Positions 58,034 through 64,000 of a stretch of DNA of 64,000 nt are shown in pieces (position 1 is the first letter of the stretch; each line of letters starts with the position of its first letter). Under the pieces are notes generated by a model. It saw only the letters and a program-made list of their open reading frames with translations, did no database searches and had not been told where the DNA came from. The position numbers and the translations under genes are program-made. The DNA is from Mesostigma viride (taxonomy: Eukaryota > Streptophyta > Mesostigmatophyceae > Mesostigmatales > Mesostigmataceae). The DNA is taken from NCBI GenBank assembly GCA_009746045.1, contig RPFO01001048.1, positions 92,001 to 156,000 on the forward strand. Direction: 5' to 3'.

Positions 58034-61000
58034 ATGACATCTAAAGGGGATGGCATCAAGGGGGGGGCACCTGCCTCTCGTCAACGACACCGCATCTTCT
58101 CCAGGCACAACTGCAACCTGCCCTTTTGGACGCGTGCGGCACTTGTGGTGAGTGGCAATCAGTTTGCCCTCCCTTTTGGGCCATGCAGTGCAGCGTTGCC
58201 ACTCGCTAGCTTGCACATTTTAAACACAGGTGAATGCTAGTTGCGCTTTGTCTTGATGGTCAGCGCTGCCGGTTACTAGCGTGTGCATCTACCCTTGTCA
58301 ATGTAATGGCTTGCTTTGGGCATTCCCACAACCTGCATGGCATTTGTTCTGTTTTCTATCTTCTCGCATATGGTCATTGTAGCCTGCTCATACACCACTG
58401 CGTACACCACCTCACTGCAGTGCGTTGAGTCTTGCGCATGGGTTGCTGTTAGAAAGAAGCCTACCTTGTGAAGTCAAGACGTGCACGAGGGGGGCCGGCG
58501 ACCCAAATATAAGACTACTATTTTTTAGAATATCCTTGTGTTATAGACATACAGAAGAGGTTCCGTGCCTCCGTACGAGGAGCCGCATTATCCTTGTCGA
58601 GAGACATGGGCCCTGTTTAGTGGATTTGATTATTGATCACGGAAGAGGCTGGTGCCATCTTCCGTCGTCCTGAGCTCCGACGTTTGTCCGGATCTGACGG
58701 TCCCAGTGGGCACACCCCAACCCCACACCTGTCTGCAAGCCATGTACAGTCATTTCGTTTTGGTTTCACGGCATTGCTTTCTATGTTGTGGGCCCAGGTC
58801 ACGGTGGCTGCCTACGTGCATGCAGTTACACCATGTTCTATTTTCATCTTAGTTCATGTTCTTTCTTATTTACTACATTATCTTTAATGTGTGGCCCCAG
58901 GGTGGTGGTGACCGCATGCGTGAACTGCTGTATACCATATTTGTATGTCTTTTTTTTTTTTTTTCTTAGCTGCGTTATGTTCAAATTGTGCCATCGGATT
59001 GTGGTCGTTGCATGTTTGCCGAGTCTGATACCATGCTGCATTCCTACCTTATCTTCTTTCCCCCTTATCTATGTTATCTTCAATTCAAAATGAATTGGGT
59101 TGCCTTCAATTGGCTCTCCCAGGTGGCGATGACGGTATGCGTGCTCGTCTTCGTGCCCTAATGTAGTCCCATCTGATCTAATCCTCTTTCATAGATTATT
59201 TTCAACCGGCGCATCCAGTTGGTGGTCACCTCGCGCACACGGTATATTCAATACTGTACTCAACCTGATGTTTTTTCCTCTGCTGTTTACACTCTTTTGA
59301 ATGAGTGGCCCCGGGTCATGGTGACGGAGTGTGTGCTCACGGTTTGTACCACATTGTACCTGATCTTATGGCATCTTTTGTCTTGTCTGTACTGTCTTGA
59401 ACGGATGGCCCCAGGTCTTGGTGACGGTGTGCGTGATGGGCGCGGCGCTCTGTGTTCTGCGTGTCTACGCGGCGATCGTCTACGAGGAGGTGCAGGACAT
59501 GGGGATGGGCCTCCAGAGCAAGCACCTGGCCATGGTGAGTGCACGCATGCGGCTTTGGCTCCACCCATCATAGGTTGCGTTGGGTGGCAGTCAGTTACTA
59601 GAGCCAACCTATGCGTGGGCTGACGCCGTGTGCCGGTTTCCTCTACCCGCGCAGGTACCTAGCTTTTAGCTAGGGCAACATAAACGGCTGGCCTGCATGG
59701 ACCCCTGGTATAGCTGTAACCTGGCTGTGGTATGCAGTACTGTCGTGCGTGGCGCCCAAGCCGCACAGAACCACGTACTTCTCGCTTGACCAGGAATGCG
59801 TGTGTCCCCACCTGCACTGTGAGCTGACAAGTGTGCCCAGTCTGGCAAACTTTGGCAGCAATGACCTCGCCCAGCTCATGTTCCTGCGTCTTGTGGTCGG
59901 CCCCTGTCTGTATCTCTCTGTCATCCCGTGCATTATGTGTGGGAATGTGTGTGAGAACAGGCCCAGGCCAACATGGCCGTCTTTGTGAACCAAATGGTCT
60001 CGGGAACGGTGGCGCTATCCTGCAACCTCCACGAACAGGAGCTGGTGGCGGGCCTGCCTGCGGACCCCCACAACGCCAAGGCACGGAGGCTGGCCTGGGA
60101 GACGCTCAAGTTGTTCCCCTTCTCCGAGCACGTGTTCTTTGCGACGGATTTCGGTTTGACCATGTACGAGCGGTCGGCACTGGGGGCAGCGCCACTGCTC
60201 ATCGTAAGTGTTTCTTGATAGAGTCTATTAACAGTGCCTGCTTTTCTGTACGTGCTTATCGCAGAGCTGGCTTCTCACAGTGACTGTCTAATGAAAGAGA
60301 CGGACCATCATCTGTAAATATCAAGCCATCGTAGATCTGCTCTCGGTAGGGGGCCCTGTGCCCGAACTACGCGTAACGTCATATTGGTGTGCAAGATTGC
60401 CAAGAAGTGTGGCAGCATGGAACCATAGGCAATCATAGAAGGTCTTGTAAGCGGCCGCCAAAACAGCCCTCTGCATCAGTTGTGTCGGCTTACTGATGCC
60501 CAGGTGCATTCTGCGGCTGCCACCTCGCACGCCAGCCGCAGAATGCCCACCCTCATTGACATGCACTTCCATGCAGTCCCCAACCTGAATACGCCCCGCC
60601 CTGAGTTAGCCTCTAGTCGTGGACATAGGCTAAGTACCAGATAGCAATGTGCTATCTGGGTTTTCGCACATGTAGGCTCGGTCAGAAGTCCCGGCTATAT
60701 GTGATTCGGCAGGCTAGACTATTAGATAGCCGAGTCCTGGTGACGGACGCCAGTACCCAAGCAGGATTGGCGGTACGGCGTCGCCAGTACCCACTCGGGA
60801 CTGGCATTGAGGTGTCGGATGTTGGACGAGGGTCCTGAAAGTCTAGCAGTGGCGTCGCGCCACTCAGGCTGCACCACAGAGCCCAACGGCCACTGTTGGC
60901 TGCTCCAGACGTGGCAGCCGGGCAGGGCGTTGCTTGTCGAGAATGCTAAATGCCCTTGTGCACGTTGTGTGCGGGGCTTGTGATTTATTGTAATAAACAC

Positions 61001-63405
61001 ATGCGTCAGGCCATTGAGCATTGAGAGGTCCATTTGATTATTAACTCCCTGCATAGTCCGTGTCTCCTGTTGGCTGTCCACATTTTCCCATCACATATAA
61101 ATATCCATGTATAAATGCCTCTGGACATGAGGGCAGCTGTTATATTAGATTTTTAATGTTTTTTACCTGTGTCTTTCGGTTGCAGGTCACAAAAGTCTTG
61201 CACTTGAATTTCTTGAGAAGAACGCCCTTGGCATGCCTGTTGAGCCGCCATGTCGATGTGCCATTCCATCCATCCTGTTTGCCTAGGGGCTGGCTTGACA
61301 AACGAAAAGCTGCGGTGAGTTTGCCCATCGTTTTGCACGGCCAGGCTGCGCAGGCTATCAAGACAGTGCCTGGGGGGGATGGCAGCGCCGAGACGTATGG
61401 AGCTGCACGTGGAACCACAACTGGACTGCATCGAGCATCGACGCTTTTTTTGGCTTATCGCGCAATAATTTTCCCGATCCCAAACTGACTGCGTTGCCTT
61501 CCTGCTGTCCCTGATTCCGCATCCCATCCCTACCCCCGCCCTTCAGCGCGCCCAACCGGTCGACCCCTCCTCCCCCCAGGGCAACTGGTCCGGGACCATA
61601 GTCCCTGTGGACCCCGAGCTGGGGGAGCCCCTGGAGCTCGAAGGCGTCCCCGTGCACTCCTTCACCATCGCGTCCATCCAGCCGTCCTACCTGTCCGGTC
61701 TGAAAACGCCACCTGGCAATGTCTCCTGGCGCCTGGGGGGCGAGCTGCTCCAGCGCGGCGACGCCGTGATGGTGTACTTTGCCAGCAGCGTGCTCGGGCT
61801 CATCAGCGATCCACGCCGGGTCTCCAATGGCACACTGGTCGGGCACAGCGGGGACTTGTCGCCTGGCACGGTCCCGGGGCTCACCCCCCTAGGCATGGCA
61901 GGCATCAGCCAGAGCATCGCGTCCCTGAGCACGTTCCTGGGCACCCTGGACTTCAAGGACGAGCGCATCTTCTTCTGCCAGGCCAAGGACGGCGCGATGG
62001 TGGTCGCGAACAGGGGCAACGTCACGGGGCATGTGGGCGGTGCGGCGTTCCCCTCCACGGTCACCGCGGAGATGTCGGATGACCCGATCATTCGCGCGGC
62101 AGCCAGGCACCTGCGCGCCGCTTTCTCGGTGCTGCTGGCGTCTGCAAACGAGACGTTGGGCGACTACGGCGGCCTGGATGAGAACACAGTCATGGCGGCT
62201 CGCTCCGGCCTGTGCTGGGGCCAGTACTCAAAGCTGGTGGGTCCAACAGCACACAGGCCATAATAGTCTTACTACTATAACAGCAATAGCAATGGCAGGG
62301 TCCTAGGATGACATTTCTATAAGGGGATTAACATGCCTATGGGTTTGAGCTGCCACTTGGCGCGTAAACCCCTTCACTTTGTTAGGTAGCCAAGCCTCTC
62401 TCAGTCTTAATTGGATCATGAGAATCGCCTGAAATGGAGGAGGGGAGGGGGGTAACTTGGGCATGGGACAGTTTGATCGCACGGGTATAGGTAGGCAGGT
62501 ATCCGTGGGAAAGGCTGGTGTGTGGGCAAACGTAGGATGATGTGTCATGATGAGCTACATATAGAGTCATCACGACATCATCAGGCACTGCATTTGTCCA
62601 CGTTCGATGCATTCAAGGATAGGTATATTAATCACACTGATTGCGCCTATTACGAGCGCTAGTGCACATTCAAGCACCCATTGATTGCAGTTGCAGTGGT
62701 TGCAGTTGTTGTAGTGATTTCGCGTGTATAGAGACCAACATCACTGCTGTGGGTGTGCACCTTATAATCGTTCTTACATCTTTCACACCACCCTTTTTAT
62801 TTATTTTGTGGCCCCGTTTCCTCTCCCCTGGGAAAATCCCGCGCACGCCATCGATTTCCCGGCCCATGGCCTGGACACCCTTTGATGATTGGCCACTATG
62901 CATGCCCACCCTACAAATGGTGCCCGGCTGCACTGGTGCAAGCTGGTCCACTGTATCTGCACTGCCGCCTTATCGTCCCATTCACCCATGGCCTGCGCTT
63001 TTTCCACCCCCAGCTCTATATCGCTGGTCGGCCCTGGTACCTCCGCTGCGAGGGCAAGCTGTACGGTGGGCAGGAGGGCCGGCTAGCCATGGTCGAAGTC
63101 CTGCTCGTGCCCAAGGACTCCGTCATGGGCCCCATCGACGACAAGAAGGACGACTCGGTCTACATCGTGCTGGCTGTGGCCCTGTGCATCTGCATCGTGG
63201 GCGTGGCGGGTGTGTTCATTGCAACTGTGTACGTGGATCACATGGCAGTGGCCAAACGGGCGCTCGAGGGCCAAGCGGAGAAGCAGCAGGGGGAGATCCA
63301 GGTGATGGCCAGGGAGCTGGACGCGGCGCGGGCCATGTTCCCAGGTGGCCTCATGCACGCGCTCGACATGCGCACACCGATGGAGATGCTGCACGACATA
63401 CTGGG
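58034..63405 (+). CDS. Paralogous receptor-like phosphodiesterase, N-terminal part (runs off right edge)
   Basis: Same plan as the gene at 45270-53012, in opposite orientation. Exons 58034-58147, 59415-59534, 59961-60203, 61547-62236 and 63014-63405 join in phase (519 codons plus two bases). Exon sizes match the paralogue: 120/120, 243/240, 690/702 and 392/392 bases. Shared landmarks are FWTRAALV before TM1, VLVTVCVMGAALCVLRVY (TM1), MAVFVN, LHEQELVAGLPADPHNAKAR, NWSGTIVPV, LCWGQY, WYLRCEG, LLVPKDSVMGPID, TM2 (VLAVALCICIVGVAGVFI) and TPMEMLHDILG. The PDE domain itself is beyond the window, so phosphodiesterase activity is inferred from the paralogue. The start is uncertain: the ATG at 58034 gives only 38 residues before TM1, against 121 in the paralogue. 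An acceptor-like CACAG lies just upstream (58026-58030), so an earlier exon may exist. Confidence 0.85.
58791..59440 (+). repeat. Degenerate ~100-base tandem array containing decayed copies of the TM1 exon start
   Basis: Copies of the sequence around the real acceptor and exon start at 59415 (GGCCCCAG then GTCTTGGTGACGGTG) recur with cores near 58798, 58902, 58999, 59123, 59221 and 59316, spaced about 95 to 125 bases. The 59316 copy keeps GTCATGGTGACGGAGTGTGT but has lost the AG. The 59123 copy keeps the AG but soon meets a stop. The 58798 copy keeps an AG and is open for about 30 codons. Confidence 0.8.
61186..61314 (+). other. Possible optional 43-codon exon
   Basis: TTGCAG precedes 61186 and GTGAGT follows 61314. 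The 129 bases are open in phase 0 and could be spliced between the exons at 60203 and 61547. The paralogue has no clear counterpart and joins directly there. The peptide resembles nothing known to me, so it is listed as uncertain and is left out of the gene model. Confidence 0.25.
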
Positions 63406-63600
63406 GTGGGTTCTGGCCGTTTATTGCTTATGCCTGGCCATTAAGCGTGGCACAATGTTCTGGGGTGGGTTACCATGCACACGCGCGCCGAATGCCGGTG
63501 GAGTTGCTGCAAGACACACTGGGGTCGGTGATTAGTGATAGGGACGGCGTGCCACGAAGCCTGGCGGTTCAGCATAGCAGGGCATACTGGGGTAGGTGAT
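63391..63600 (+). repeat. ~60-base tandem repeats copied from the exon 5 / donor junction
   Basis: The real exon end (coding TPMEMLHDILG, donor at 63406) is followed by related CTGGGGTGGGTT-like cores near 63461, 63520 and 63584. The copy near 63497-63530 would still encode MPVELLQDTLG, so it includes coding sequence as well as the donor. Confidence 0.75.
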
Positions 63601-64000
63601 CATTGTTTATGACCCATGCATGCTTCAAGCATGGCCAGTCAGTATGGCTTATGGGCAGGTCTATCCTGTTGAGGTAGCTGTGGTCTTCCATGACAGGCAT
63701 GTCTGCATGTGTGCATGGCCTCATGTCCCGGACGTCTGGTCGATGGCAGACCTGATTATAACATGAGTTTCTGGCACACGGCAATGCATAGAGCACGAGC
63801 CTTGGATGTTGCGGGCACACATCCTGACGGAGAGCACCGTGTTGTGGTTCGCCACCAGTAGCAAACTGCTGGTGTTTCCCTTTATGTCCCACTCGGGAGT
63901 CATGGCTTCCTGGCTTGCGCATATGGGAAATTTATGTAGAGGTCATCAATAACTTAAAGAGTATGAATAACGGAAAATGTCTCACGACGTTCCAAGCATT
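63406..64000 (+). other. Intron of the right-hand phosphodiesterase gene, cut by the window edge
   Basis: Starts with GTGGGT after phase 2. By analogy with the paralogue the next exon is about 169 bases and codes for a linker before the PDE domain. I could not find it here, so it probably lies to the right of 64000. Apart from the repeats up to about 63600 nothing else was recognised. Confidence 0.6.

Overview
This is a 64 kb piece of a nuclear genome from a eukaryote. The genes are split into many exons by GT-AG introns of several hundred bases. Coding exons are GC-rich, and introns and intergenic DNA carry many short tandem repeats. No bacterial-style operons, ribosome binding sites, CRISPR arrays or rRNA genes were seen. 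The gene set (cytoplasmic dynein-1, a plant/fungal-type GH5 mannanase-like protein, receptor-like cyclic nucleotide phosphodiesterases) fits a free-living protist or alga. The exact lineage cannot be fixed from sequence alone.

Layout. (1) 82-37146, minus strand: the first 43 exons of a cytoplasmic dynein-1 heavy chain, from the start codon to the end of the AAA3 module; the rest lies beyond the left edge. All 42 introns are GT-AG and every exon joins in phase, giving 3258 codons with no stop. (2) 37147-37998: a short gap between two divergent genes. (3) 37999-43604, plus strand: a complete five-exon GH5 mannanase-like gene (861 aa). Its acid/base glutamate is replaced by glycine and it has two long low-complexity insertions. 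(4) 43605-45269: a convergent intergenic gap. (5) 45270-53012, minus strand: a nine-exon gene (1125 aa) for a two-TM protein with a Cache-like extracellular domain and a cytosolic class I phosphodiesterase. (6) 53013-58033: intergenic DNA with repeat fragments. (7) 58034 to beyond the right edge, plus strand: a head-to-head paralogue of gene 5, with the same exon plan.

The most unusual signal is repeated several times: tandem repeats sit on or next to splice junctions. In places an exon-intron boundary itself has been copied in tandem (31324-31451, 14762-14986, about 58791-59440, about 63391-63600). In one place a (GGGT)n tract is itself the 3' splice site (15071-15333).

The dynein is a minus-end microtubule motor and the phosphodiesterases would lower cAMP or cGMP in response to an external signal. 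Apart from the paralogue pair, nothing shows that the neighbours work in one pathway.
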